64,000 bases of DNA. Origin: Chryseobacterium luteum. Its GTDB lineage: Bacteria > Bacteroidota > Bacteroidia > Flavobacteriales > Weeksellaceae. Below, piece after piece: positions 44,381 through 53,360 of the stretch. Every line of letters starts with the position of its first letter. Position 1 is the first letter of the stretch. The notes under the pieces are model-generated. The model had not been told where the DNA came from and made no database searches. It saw only the letters and a list, made by a program, of their open reading frames with translations. Position numbers and translations under genes: made by a program. The stretch covers positions 43,243 through 107,242 of the forward strand of contig NZ_JPRO01000008.1 of assembly GCF_000737785.1 (NCBI RefSeq). The letters run 5' to 3'.

Positions 44381-46180
44381 ATGTCAAAAGAGACAAATTC
44401 AGCAGAGGTTATTTTAAACCAAAACGTAGCACCGGAACAATTTGACTGGGATTCTTTCGAATCAGGTCTTGATGCAGATGCTAGAAAAGAAAAAAGCGAT
44501 TTAGAGGAAATCTACAACGGATCTCTTAGCAGTTTAAATGATAACGACGTTATCACTGGTAAAGTTGTAAGATTAACTGATAAAGAAGCTATCGTAGACA
44601 TCGATTTCAAATCTGAAGGTGTTATTTCTCTTAACGAATTCCGTTACAACCCAGGCCTGAAAGTAGGTGATGATGTTGAAGTAATGGTAGACAGAAGAGA
44701 AGACAAAACAGGACAGTTACAGTTATCTCACAGAAAAGCAAGAACGCTTAAAGCTTGGGATAGAGTAAACGAACTTCACGAAACTGGAGAAATCGTTAAC
44801 GGTTTTGTTAAGTCTAGAACTAAAGGAGGTATGATCGTTGACGTACACGGAATCGAAGCATTCTTACCAGGTTCTCAAATTGACGTTAAGCCAATTAAAG
44901 ATTACGATCAGTTCGTAGGAAAAACTATGGAGTTCAAAGTTGTGAAAATCAACCCTGAGTTCAAAAACGTAGTTGTATCTCACAAAGCATTGATCGAAGC
45001 AGATATCGAAGGTCAGAAAAAAGAAATCATCGCTCAGCTTGAAAAAGGTCAGGTTCTTGAAGGTACTGTTAAGAATATTACTTCTTATGGTGTATTCGTA
45101 GATCTTGGTGGTGTTGATGGATTGATCCACATTACAGACCTTTCTTGGTCTAGAGTGAACCACCCATCTGAAATCCTAGAGGACGGACAGACTGTAAAAG
45201 TTGTTATCCTTGATTTTGATGACGAGAAAACAAGAATCCAGTTAGGTATGAAGCAATTAGAAGCTCATCCTTGGGATGCTCTTTCTGCTGACATGAAAGT
45301 TGGTGACAGAGTAAAAGGAAAAGTAGTAGTTCTTGCTGACTATGGTGCATTCGTAGAAATCGCTCCAGGTGTAGAAGGATTAATCCACGTTTCTGAAATG
45401 TCTTGGTCTACTCACTTAAGATCTGCAGGTGATTTCGTGAAAGTAGGTGATGAAGTTGAGGCTGAAGTATTAACTTTAGATAGAGAAGACAGAAAAATTT
45501 CTCTTGGTATCAAGCAATTAAGCAAAGATCCATGGGAAAATATCGAAACTAAATATCCGGTAGGATCTAAGCATGTAGGAACTGTAAGAAACTTTACTAA
45601 CTTTGGTGTATTCGTAGAGTTAGAAGAAGGTATCGACGGATTAATCTACATCTCTGATCTTTCTTGGACTAAGAAAATCAAGCACCCATCTGAGTTCTGT
45701 GCAGTTGGTGATAAATTAGATGTTGTAGTTCTTGAGCTTGATATCCAGGCTAGAAGATTATCTCTGGGTCATAAGCAGTTAACTGAAAACCCTTGGGATA
45801 AATTCGAAACTAAATATGCTGAAGGTACTATCCACGCTGGTAAAGCGGTAGAAGTTCACGATAAAGGAGCTTCTGTACAGTTTGAAGACGTTGAAGTAGA
45901 AGCTTTCTGCCCATCAAGATTATTAGAGAAAGAAGATGGATCTAAAATCAAGAAAGGAGAAGAAGCTCAGTTCAAAGTAATTGAATTCAACAAAGAATTC
46001 AAGAGAGTAGTAGTTTCTCATACAGGGATCTTCAGAGACGAAGAGAAGAAAAATGTAAGAGATAACTCTAACAACAGATCTAATAATACATCATCATCTT
46101 CAAACAATGAAGAAAGATCAACTCTTGGTGATATCGATGCATTAGCAGAATTGAAAAGAAAAATGGAAGAAGGTAAATAA
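44381..46180 (+). CDS. rpsA: 30S ribosomal protein S1
   Basis: A 599-residue S1 with six S1/OB-fold repeats: about residues 50-115, 133-200, 218-287, 305-374, 392-461 and 478-545. Repeats 3-5 are the most alike (GVFVDLGGVDGLIHITDLSW, GAFVEIAPGVEGLIHVSEMSW, GVFVELEEGIDGLIYISDLSW). The first 45 residues are a flavobacterial N-terminal extension, and the C-terminus has an Asn/Ser-rich linker (NNRSNNTSSSSNNEE) before a charged helix. S1 binds mRNA on the small subunit, which matters in this phylum where Shine-Dalgarno pairing is little used. Codon use is strongly biased to a small set, as expected for a highly expressed gene. Confidence 0.97.
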   Translation: MSKETNSAEVILNQNVAPEQFDWDSFESGLDADARKEKSDLEEIYNGSLSSLNDNDVITGKVVRLTDKEAIVDIDFKSEGVISLNEFRYNPGLKVGDDVEVMVDRREDKTGQLQLSHRKARTLKAWDRVNELHETGEIVNGFVKSRTKGGMIVDVHGIEAFLPGSQIDVKPIKDYDQFVGKTMEFKVVKINPEFKNVVVSHKALIEADIEGQKKEIIAQLEKGQVLEGTVKNITSYGVFVDLGGVDGLIHITDLSWSRVNHPSEILEDGQTVKVVILDFDDEKTRIQLGMKQLEAHPWDALSADMKVGDRVKGKVVVLADYGAFVEIAPGVEGLIHVSEMSWSTHLRSAGDFVKVGDEVEAEVLTLDREDRKISLGIKQLSKDPWENIETKYPVGSKHVGTVRNFTNFGVFVELEEGIDGLIYISDLSWTKKIKHPSEFCAVGDKLDVVVLELDIQARRLSLGHKQLTENPWDKFETKYAEGTIHAGKAVEVHDKGASVQFEDVEVEAFCPSRLLEKEDGSKIKKGEEAQFKVIEFNKEFKRVVVSHTGIFRDEEKKNVRDNSNNRSNNTSSSSNNEERSTLGDIDALAELKRKMEEGK

Positions 46181-46203
46181 TCTTTGAACCATTGATCATA
46201 TTG

Positions 46204-46230
46204 AGCCGCTCATTTGAGCGGCTTTTTTTT
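46204..46230 (+). terminator. rpsA terminator
   Basis: An 8-bp stem AGCCGCTC/GAGCGGCT with an ATTT loop followed by T8, 23 bp after the rpsA stop. Confidence 0.92.
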
Positions 46231-46469
46231 GTGCCTGATTTTGAAATTTATCAGTCTTAGGTTTGAAGATACAGATGGTAAATAATCGGTCGGTATTTGC
46301 TTCAGAACAGCTTTTTAATGAAAAAAATCCGGTTACAGCTCAATTATGGAAATGATAAAACCCCTTTCGATAAGAGTTCTGTGATATAGATATTTTATTG
46401 TTTAAAATAATTTATTAAAAAATCACATTGATTGTGAATTATTTGTAAATTAGCGGCTTTATTAGTAAA

Positions 46470-49106
46470 ATGAAAAAGATAATTCTACCACTCTTATTTG
46501 CTGCTTTTGCAGTATTTCCTTCCTCTTTATTTTCACAAGATAACGAGAAGCTGATTAAAGATTATATTTCTCAAAATAAAACCAGAGAATATAAAAAGAA
46601 CGACCTTACCAATTTCACCATTGATAATATTGATCATTCCAAATCAATGAATGGGGAAGTTGTAAAGTTCCTGCAGACCTATAATGGCCTTCCGGTGTAC
46701 AGTTCCGTAGGAACAGCCCTGATCCGGGATAATAAGATTATCTATTATACAGATAATTTTGTAAAGAATTATGCTGCATCTACATCAGCCAAAGCTGCAA
46801 TCAATAAAAGTACAGCGCTTCAAAAAATTGCTGAAGAACTGAAAAATTCTGATATTACCAATTTTACTATTCTTGAATATCTTGAAAAAAGTAATAAACG
46901 GGCTACATCAGCAAACCAAAGATTGGTTTATACCAATGATGGAAATGACAACCTACGTCTTGCGTATGAGTATACTTTAGCAGAACCTAAATCTCCAAAT
47001 TACTGGAACATTTTGGTGGATGCCAATAATGGAAAGATTCTTGTGAAAAATAATCTCACATTATCGTGTAATTTCCATCCTGAAGCATTTGCTTCAGATG
47101 CTGATCATAACCATGCTGACCATTTTGAGAATACCCTTATGGGTCCTCAGAACAAGAATAATATAGCAACAAACAACATTCCTTTATTTGTTCCTGATAA
47201 TGCATCCTATAATGTATTTCCCTTGCCGATTGAGGCACCTACTTTTGGAACGAGATCAGTGATCACTAATCCATGGATACTCAATGCTTCCCCTGAAGGA
47301 TGGCATTCTGACGGTACTACACATTATACAATCACAAGAGGAAATAATGTTTTTGCTTACGAAGACGTTGCAGGAACTGCTTTAACGATAGCGCCCGATT
47401 ATCTGCCGGGAACTCCTACGGATGGCGGATCAACAAGGAATTTTGATTTTCCTTTCAATATTAACGAGGTGCCTGCAAACAACAGGAATGCATCAATTAC
47501 CAATCTGTTTTATCTGAACAATAGAATTCATGATATTTTCTATCAATTCGGGTTTACAGAATCTGCAAAAAACTTTCAGCAGAATAACTTTGGAAAAGGC
47601 GGAGTTGATGATGACTATGTGTTTGCAGAAGCCCAGGATGGTGGAGGTACAAACAATGCCAATTTTGCGTCGCCCGAAGATGGTTATAACCCAAGAATGC
47701 AGATGTACCTTTGGTCACCTGTAGGAAGAGTGTTTTTTTATAATGCACCGGGAACCGCAGTTACCCGTACACCGGGAGCAGGGACTGCACAGTTTGGCAA
47801 TCCTCTCACTTTGACAGGAACTACGGGAAACATTAAACTTTCACCGGTTTTGGACGGTTGTACAGCTTTACCGACAGGATCACTTACAGGAAATATAGGT
47901 CTGGTTGAAAGAGGAACATGTGCTTTTGCCGTTAAAACAAAAAATCTTCAGGATGCTGGTGCCATTGCTGCCGTAATCTATAATAATCAGGCTAATGGTG
48001 CTACTTTGGGTAATATGTCGGGAACAGATGCAACGATTACTATTCCATCTGTACTCATTACTAACAGTGAAGGAGAATACATCAAAACCCAGCTTACCGC
48101 AAACACGCCCGTAAATGTTACATTAAAATCGAACGTAACACCGGATGGAAGTTTTGATAACGGAATTGTAACTCATGAATACGGTCATGGAATTTCCAAC
48201 AGACTGACAGGTACAGGATATGCATGCTTAAACTCAAACGTAAGCAAAGAGCAAATGGGAGAAGGATGGTCGGATTTCTTTGCATTGATGCTGACGAACA
48301 AGCTTGGTGATAATGCAGGCGTACCGAGAGGTATGGGGACCTATGTGGCTGGACAGGCCATTACAGGCTCTGGAATCAGACCGGCCAAATACTCACCTGA
48401 TTTTGAGGTTAATGACTTTACCTACGGAGATACCAACGGAATGGAATACACCAACCAAAACGGTGTTGTTGTTCCTGATGTACACTCTATCGGCTTTATC
48501 TGGGCAACAATGCTTTGGGATCTTCATTGGAAATATGTTGCAAAATATGGATATTCTTCAGATGTATTGGCAAATACAACCAATGGAAGCTCAAGAGTAT
48601 TACAGCTTGTTACGAATGCATTGAAACTTCAGGCATGTAATCCTAACTTCATTGAGGGTAGAGATGCTATATTGGCAGCAGAGCAAGTAGCTACTCAGGG
48701 ACAGGATAAATGTATGATCTGGAAGGTTTTTGCAAAAAGAGGTTTAGGTACAGGCGCATCAGCAGGAATTAAAGCCAATATCAATGACCAGCAGGAAAGC
48801 TTTACTTTACCGGCTGAATGTGCTGCGTTAGGCACCGACGAAGTAAAGTCTGCTAAGGAAAACCATATTTCTATTTATCCGAATCCTGCTAAAGATGAGT
48901 TTTACATCAGCTTCCCAGGCAATACAATTGGAAAAGTAAGTCTGGAAATCTATGATATGTCTGGAAAACTTGTTTCTTCAGAAGACAAAATTTCACCGGA
49001 TTCCAAGAAAGCAGTTTCTACAAATAATTTAGTAAACGGAACCTATATGGTAAAAGTAAAAGGCCTTGGCTTTGAAGCTTCATCTAAAGTAATCGTTAAG
49101 AAATAA
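46470..49106 (+). CDS. Secreted M36 (fungalysin-type) metalloprotease with PA and T9SS type A domains
   Basis: An 878-residue secreted zinc protease. Signal peptide to about residue 22 (FPSSLFSQ), FTP/PepSY-like propeptide to about 220, then the M36 catalytic region interrupted by a PA (protease-associated) insert near 455-545 (TGNIGLVERGTCAFAVKTK). The zinc motif is HEYGH (His569, Glu570, His573) with the downstream glutamate in GEGWSDFF near residue 598. The C-terminal linker LGTDEVKSAKEN leads to a type A sorting domain (ISIYPNPAKDEF). Expected to act outside the cell on proteins. It is a single-gene unit between two strong terminators. Confidence 0.94.
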   Translation: MKKIILPLLFAAFAVFPSSLFSQDNEKLIKDYISQNKTREYKKNDLTNFTIDNIDHSKSMNGEVVKFLQTYNGLPVYSSVGTALIRDNKIIYYTDNFVKNYAASTSAKAAINKSTALQKIAEELKNSDITNFTILEYLEKSNKRATSANQRLVYTNDGNDNLRLAYEYTLAEPKSPNYWNILVDANNGKILVKNNLTLSCNFHPEAFASDADHNHADHFENTLMGPQNKNNIATNNIPLFVPDNASYNVFPLPIEAPTFGTRSVITNPWILNASPEGWHSDGTTHYTITRGNNVFAYEDVAGTALTIAPDYLPGTPTDGGSTRNFDFPFNINEVPANNRNASITNLFYLNNRIHDIFYQFGFTESAKNFQQNNFGKGGVDDDYVFAEAQDGGGTNNANFASPEDGYNPRMQMYLWSPVGRVFFYNAPGTAVTRTPGAGTAQFGNPLTLTGTTGNIKLSPVLDGCTALPTGSLTGNIGLVERGTCAFAVKTKNLQDAGAIAAVIYNNQANGATLGNMSGTDATITIPSVLITNSEGEYIKTQLTANTPVNVTLKSNVTPDGSFDNGIVTHEYGHGISNRLTGTGYACLNSNVSKEQMGEGWSDFFALMLTNKLGDNAGVPRGMGTYVAGQAITGSGIRPAKYSPDFEVNDFTYGDTNGMEYTNQNGVVVPDVHSIGFIWATMLWDLHWKYVAKYGYSSDVLANTTNGSSRVLQLVTNALKLQACNPNFIEGRDAILAAEQVATQGQDKCMIWKVFAKRGLGTGASAGIKANINDQQESFTLPAECAALGTDEVKSAKENHISIYPNPAKDEFYISFPGNTIGKVSLEIYDMSGKLVSSEDKISPDSKKAVSTNNLVNGTYMVKVKGLGFEASSKVIVKK

Positions 49107-49130
49107 TTTATTATTATATAATTCATTTGA

Positions 49131-49157
49131 ATCGCCGCAAGCTCTGCTTGCGGCGAT
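49131..49157 (+). terminator. Terminator of the M36 protease gene
   Basis: A 12-bp GC-rich perfect stem (ATCGCCGCAAGC and its complement) with a 3-nt loop, then a T-rich tail. Confidence 0.92.
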
Positions 49158-49207
49158 TTTATTTATCTATCATAATGACGTTCCCGGTAATTTTGATTAT
49201 TATATTG

Positions 49208-49215
49208 TAACTTTG
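49208..49215 (+). promoter_or_regulatory. Putative -7 box of the EamA transporter gene
   Basis: TAACTTTG matches TAnnTTTG and lies 18 bp before the ATG at 49234. Because the box covers the in-frame TTG at 49213, translation is unlikely to start there, which supports the ATG. Confidence 0.6.
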
Positions 49216-49233
49216 CCGGCTGTTAAAAAAATT

Positions 49234-50214
49234 ATGAAGAAGAAAAATATACTCAAAGGAGTTTTATTCGTAGGAATCGGGGCCAGTATATACGGAATGC
49301 TGGCTACATTTGTTAAAATGGCTTATCATGATGGCTATACCACGTCAGAAGTCACTACTTCCCAGTTTTTGATGGGTTTGATCGGGCTTTTGATCCTGAA
49401 TTTTATACAGACCATCACATCAAAACAGAAACTTTCGTCGCCAAGTTTCAAAGAAATAAAAATGCTGATGATTGCAGGAACATCTTTGGGATGTACCAGC
49501 CTTTTCTATTATATTGCAGTTCAGTATATTAATGTTTCCATAGCGATTGTGCTGCTGATGCAGTCGGTTTGGTTCAGTGTTGTTGTGGAAAGTATAATAG
49601 CAAAAAAATTACCCAATGCCAGGAAAGTAATTTCTGTGATTATTGTACTGGCAGGTACCATATTGGCTACCAACCTGATTAATATGGATATTGAGCTGGA
49701 CTGGCACGGTATCTTCTGGGGCCTTATGGCTGCAGCTTCCTATACGATGACCATGTTTACATCCAATACGCTGGCTACACATCTTCCCGTATTCAGGAAA
49801 AGTATAATTATGCTTTGCGGAGGAGCGGTTGTCGTACTTGCATTCCTGTTTTTTGCCCAGATCGGGCCTATGTATTTTGATGGATTAAAATCATTATACC
49901 TTAACTTTACAGAAAATACAGAGCATATTCATTCATTTAATTATTCAATATTCTGGACATACGGATTTGTACTCGCGTTGTTTGGAACCATTATTCCGCC
50001 GATTTTGTTCAATATCGGTTTCCCGAATGCAGGGCTGGGATTGGGAAGTATCGTTTCATCACTGGAGCTTCCGGTATCGGTGACGATGGCTTTCGTTTTA
50101 TTGGGTGAAAAAGTTTTACTGATCCAATGGGCGGGAATCGTCCTTATTCTTTTTGCTATTGTACTGATGAACCTGCCTTCAAAAAAAGAGATGAAACTAG
50201 TAGAAGCTGCTTAA
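49234..50214 (+). CDS. DMT superfamily transporter (EamA)
   Basis: A 326-residue inner-membrane protein with ten hydrophobic segments arranged as two EamA repeats (about 10-145 and 165-315). The first begins LKGVLFVGIGASIYGMLATFVK; the second contains IFWGLMAAASYTMTMFTSN and ends in LGEKVLLIQWAGIVLILFAIVL. This is the drug/metabolite exporter fold. Substrates cannot be predicted and neighbours give no hint. A slightly longer frame starts at a TTG (49213), but that codon is inside the promoter box. Confidence 0.92.
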   Translation: MKKKNILKGVLFVGIGASIYGMLATFVKMAYHDGYTTSEVTTSQFLMGLIGLLILNFIQTITSKQKLSSPSFKEIKMLMIAGTSLGCTSLFYYIAVQYINVSIAIVLLMQSVWFSVVVESIIAKKLPNARKVISVIIVLAGTILATNLINMDIELDWHGIFWGLMAAASYTMTMFTSNTLATHLPVFRKSIIMLCGGAVVVLAFLFFAQIGPMYFDGLKSLYLNFTENTEHIHSFNYSIFWTYGFVLALFGTIIPPILFNIGFPNAGLGLGSIVSSLELPVSVTMAFVLLGEKVLLIQWAGIVLILFAIVLMNLPSKKEMKLVEAA

Positions 50215-50240
50215 AAATAGTTAATTAAATATCATATTGA

Positions 50241-50262
50241 AACCGTTTCTTTTGAGGCGGTT
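50241..50262. terminator. Terminator between EamA and DUF418 genes
   Basis: A 9-bp stem (AACCGTTTC/GAGGCGGTT, with two G-U pairs when transcribed from the plus strand) and a TTTT loop followed by T4 and further T-runs. It lies between convergent genes. Confidence 0.75.
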
Positions 50263-50264
50263 TT

Positions 50265-51404
50265 TTATTTTTTTAATGGAAATATTTTTCTGTAGCTTAG
50301 CGAACGCCAAAGCCACTCCAGTAATCCGTAATTATACTTTTTCAGCCACCATCTGCTGAAAAAAATCTGTAAAATAAAAACCAAAAGTGCAGTCAGTATA
50401 TACCAGTGTAGTGCCCAATCCGGCTTTATCCAGATAAATAAAATAAATGCAATTATATTCTGTATGATGTAATGAGTAAGTGTCATTTTACCCGTTACCT
50501 GAAGTGCTGAGAAAACCTGTTCAGCCTTGCCTGAATTATACAGCCAAATGACTCCGGTAGTTGTTAATGTCATGATGCACAGTACCTCCGGATAAAATAA
50601 ATTGTAGTAAGTATTGAATGTCCACTCATAATTTTCTATTAAAAGCTGGGTGAAAAATAAAGCAATTGAAAGGCTTAGGCTGATCCGGAATATTTTTTTT
50701 AAAAGTTTTGAATTATTATTTATTTTAGAAAAAAAACTGCTTCTATGTAAAGCTGCACCAATTAAAAAACAACCCAACTGTATCAGATGTAAAACAATGG
50801 AATAGCTTAAGCGAAGCATCCACTTATATCTCATGACCAGATTGGCCTTAATATGATCCCAAAAAGTATTTTTATCATACAGCTCATAAAACAGATCCCG
50901 GTCTTTAGGAGCAAATAATAAATGATGCCTTCCTAAAAAAGATTGTAAAAATGGGGTTAATAATAAAATAGCTATTCCAAGAATGAAGAGCGTTTTTGTA
51001 TTGAAACGGTAGAACAGCAGTAATATTAATCCCATGAAAGCATAGTCGTTGAGAATATCACCACCGAAAAACAGGGTATTGATAAAAGCAAAGACAAACA
51101 GCCATAGCATACGCCTGATAAAAAATGAACTCGTGGGATGGCCACTGTCACTTATTTTTTTTAATAATACAGAAAAACCAAAACCAAATAATACAGCCAG
51201 TAAAGTCCAGCCTTTTGAGCCTAAAACAACCTCGGAAATATTTTGTATAAACAAGGTTAGGCCAGATTCTGCTTTTACCGAATGATTATTCCAGGTATAG
51301 ATCGTGAAATAATTAATAACGACTACACTAAATAATGCCCAACCCCTTAAAATGTCTATAATCGGTGTGCGCTGGTTTTGTAGGATAGGGCTGCTGTGAT
51401 TCAT
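50265..51404 (-). CDS. DUF418 family membrane protein
   Basis: A 379-residue integral membrane protein with about ten helices. The N-terminal RTPIIDILRGWALFSVVVIN and the C-terminal DUF418 domain (VTGKMTLTHYIIQNIIAFILF and the following helices, about 290-370) are typical. Proteins of this class resemble membrane acyltransferases in the N-terminal helix and its conserved arginine, but no activity has been shown for DUF418 itself. It is monocistronic between the EamA terminator and a 227-bp spacer. Confidence 0.88.
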   Translation of the reverse strand: MNHSSPILQNQRTPIIDILRGWALFSVVVINYFTIYTWNNHSVKAESGLTLFIQNISEVVLGSKGWTLLAVLFGFGFSVLLKKISDSGHPTSSFFIRRMLWLFVFAFINTLFFGGDILNDYAFMGLILLLFYRFNTKTLFILGIAILLLTPFLQSFLGRHHLLFAPKDRDLFYELYDKNTFWDHIKANLVMRYKWMLRLSYSIVLHLIQLGCFLIGAALHRSSFFSKINNNSKLLKKIFRISLSLSIALFFTQLLIENYEWTFNTYYNLFYPEVLCIMTLTTTGVIWLYNSGKAEQVFSALQVTGKMTLTHYIIQNIIAFILFIWIKPDWALHWYILTALLVFILQIFFSRWWLKKYNYGLLEWLWRSLSYRKIFPLKK

Positions 51405-51631
51405 AAAATAGACATGTTTAAGAGAACAGGAAGTTTAAATGGTATTTTATTAGTTTTTTCAAATATACCCCTGTATTTTTAACCTAAAACATTATTAATG
51501 TTAATATTTTGATAAAGAATGATGTAAAATGCCAAGTTATCTTAAAATAAAGCTGAAACTGAAATAACGACGATAAACCATTTCTATTGAATTTGTTTTC
51601 TTTAATTTTAAGGTTTAAAATAAAGCTCTAC

Positions 51632-52627
51632 ATGAAATATTTCAGAAAGGCAATGGCGGTGATCATGCTTTCAGCTGTACCAACATTGCTGTTTTCGCAG
51701 GTAAAACCACTGGATGCAATGTTGTCCGATTATCAATATCCGTACGAAGTTCATTATATAGATCTTAAGTCCCAAAATAACGATCTGAAGATGGCATATA
51801 TGGATGTACAGCCGAATAAGCCAAACGGAAAAACGATAATGCTTCTGCATGGTAAGAATTTTAACGGAGCCTATTGGGAAAAGACGGCAAAAGACCTTTC
51901 AGAAAAAGGATTCAGAGTGATTATACCGGATCAGATAGGATTTGGGAAATCGTCTAAACCTCAGAGTTACCAGTTTTCTTTTTCACAGCTGGCCGAAAAT
52001 ACAAAAGCCATATTAGACAAACTGGAAATTGATAAAACCATAGTGCTGGGACACTCAATGGGCGGAATGGTGGCAGTAAGGTTTACACTGCTTTATCCTG
52101 GGAAAGTTCAGAAGCTGATCCTGGAAAATCCGATAGGACTGGAAGATTACAAAACTTTTGCTGCTTATCAGACTATAGATCAGGCGTATCAGTCCGAACT
52201 TAAAAATACGGCTGAAACTTATAAAGCCTATCAGCTGAAATTTTATTACGATAATAAATGGAAAGCAGAATACCAACCTTGGTTAGATTTAATTGCAGGC
52301 TGGACTTTACACAAGGATTATCCTCAGGTAGCCTGGGACGCAGCACTTACTTCTGATATGATCTACAACCAGCCTGTATGTTATGAATTTAAAAATATCA
52401 AAACACCAACGTTGCTCATTATCGGGACAAGAGACAGAACAGCAATAGGAAAAGACAGGGCATCAAAAGAACTTCAGTCAAAAATGGGGCAGTATCAGGA
52501 ATTAGGAAAAAAAACGCAACAGTTAATTTTAGGTTCAAAACTGGTTGAACTCGAAAATGTAGGGCATCTTCCGCATATAGAAGTATATCCGGAGTTTTCC
52601 AGCGCTTTGTATGAGTTTATAAAATGA
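51632..52627 (+). CDS. Exported alpha/beta hydrolase
   Basis: A 331-residue hydrolase of the alpha/beta fold. It has a signal peptide MKYFRKAMAVIMLSAVPTLLFSQ (a TTG 15 codons upstream also opens the frame, but the signal fits ATG 51632). The oxyanion region is LLHGKNFNGAYW near residue 70 and the nucleophile elbow is GHSMGGMV with Ser near 146. An acidic residue in IIGTRDRTAIG and the histidine in NVGHLPHIEVYP complete the triad. Substrate unknown; the cleaved signal suggests periplasmic or outer location. The downstream hairpin is shared with rplS. Confidence 0.92.
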   Translation: MKYFRKAMAVIMLSAVPTLLFSQVKPLDAMLSDYQYPYEVHYIDLKSQNNDLKMAYMDVQPNKPNGKTIMLLHGKNFNGAYWEKTAKDLSEKGFRVIIPDQIGFGKSSKPQSYQFSFSQLAENTKAILDKLEIDKTIVLGHSMGGMVAVRFTLLYPGKVQKLILENPIGLEDYKTFAAYQTIDQAYQSELKNTAETYKAYQLKFYYDNKWKAEYQPWLDLIAGWTLHKDYPQVAWDAALTSDMIYNQPVCYEFKNIKTPTLLIIGTRDRTAIGKDRASKELQSKMGQYQELGKKTQQLILGSKLVELENVGHLPHIEVYPEFSSALYEFIK

Positions 52628-52659
52628 AGCCGATAAGAGAATATGCATGGATTGCAAAT

Positions 52660-52693
52660 AAAAAGAGACTACCTGAATAGATAGTCTCTTTTT
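52660..52693. terminator. Bidirectional terminator between hydrolase and rplS
   Basis: A 12-bp perfect stem AAAAAGAGACTA and its complement with a 10-nt loop; both strands end in T-runs. Confidence 0.88.
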
Positions 52694-52712
52694 GTATGTA
52701 TTGTTGTCTGAA

Positions 52713-53069
52713 TTACTTCTTCTTGTAAGCAGCGTCTTTGATTCTAGCTTTTTTACCTCTAAGGTCTCTGAAGTAATAAATTCTAGATCTTCTAACTCTA
52801 CCTCTTCTGTCAACTTCAATTTTCTGAAGTGCAGGCATGTTGATAGGGAATACTCTTTCTACACCTACATCACCACTCATTTTTCTGATTGTGAATGTCT
52901 TTGTAGCTCCAGTACCTCTTAATTGGATAACGGTACCTTTAAAGAACTGAGTTCTTGTCTTTTGTCCTTCTTTAATTTCGTAATACACAGTAATTGTGTC
53001 TCCTGCTTTGAATTCAGGGAAATCTTTTTTAGTAATGTACTGGTCTTGTACGTACTTTAATAAATCCAT
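52713..53069 (-). CDS. rplS: 50S ribosomal protein L19
   Basis: A 118-residue L19 at the 30S-50S interface. Family features: FPEFKAGDTITVYYEIKEG, FKGTVIQLRGTGATKTFTIRK near residue 44-64, VERVFPINMPALQKIEVDRRG, and VRRSRIYYFRDLRGKKARI at the C-terminus. Length is normal. It is monocistronic here, with its own promoter on the minus strand (53139-53146) and no rpsP, rimM or trmD neighbours, unlike in E. coli. Confidence 0.98.
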   Translation of the reverse strand: MDLLKYVQDQYITKKDFPEFKAGDTITVYYEIKEGQKTRTQFFKGTVIQLRGTGATKTFTIRKMSGDVGVERVFPINMPALQKIEVDRRGRVRRSRIYYFRDLRGKKARIKDAAYKKK

Positions 53070-53138
53070 TATTAATAAAATAAAATGTTAAAGCTAAGCA
53101 ACTTACACGTTCTTCGTCAGAGGTTGAATAACAGGTCG

Positions 53139-53146
53139 CAAAGATA
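53139..53146 (-). promoter_or_regulatory. rplS -7 promoter box
   Basis: On the minus strand TATCTTTG matches TAnnTTTG, about 70 bp upstream of the rplS ATG. No convincing -33 TTG is visible. Confidence 0.6.
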
Positions 53147-53270
53147 CAAAATAGTTTTTGATTCCACCAAATAATTAATATGCTAAAAACTATAATTTTT
53201 TCACCCCGGATCTGCCTTAAAATTAACAGTTCTTTTAAATTCCCATCAGGCACAGTTTACATAGGAAATC

Positions 53271-53278
53271 TACTTTTG
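53271..53278 (+). promoter_or_regulatory. Putative -7 box of the phosphatase gene
   Basis: TACTTTTG matches TAnnTTTG, 82 bp before the ATG at 53361. Confidence 0.45.
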
Positions 53279-53360
53279 CCCGGACTTAAAAAATCAGCTC
53301 ATTATTTTTTAATGGCCTGATTTACAAATTGAAAGTAAATCTATACAAAAGTAAACTATT

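Noticed and set aside
44257..44445. 62-codon frame across the rpsA leader and start
   Set aside because: Begins at TTG inside the -7 promoter box and runs out of frame into rpsA; it cannot be transcribed from its own start.
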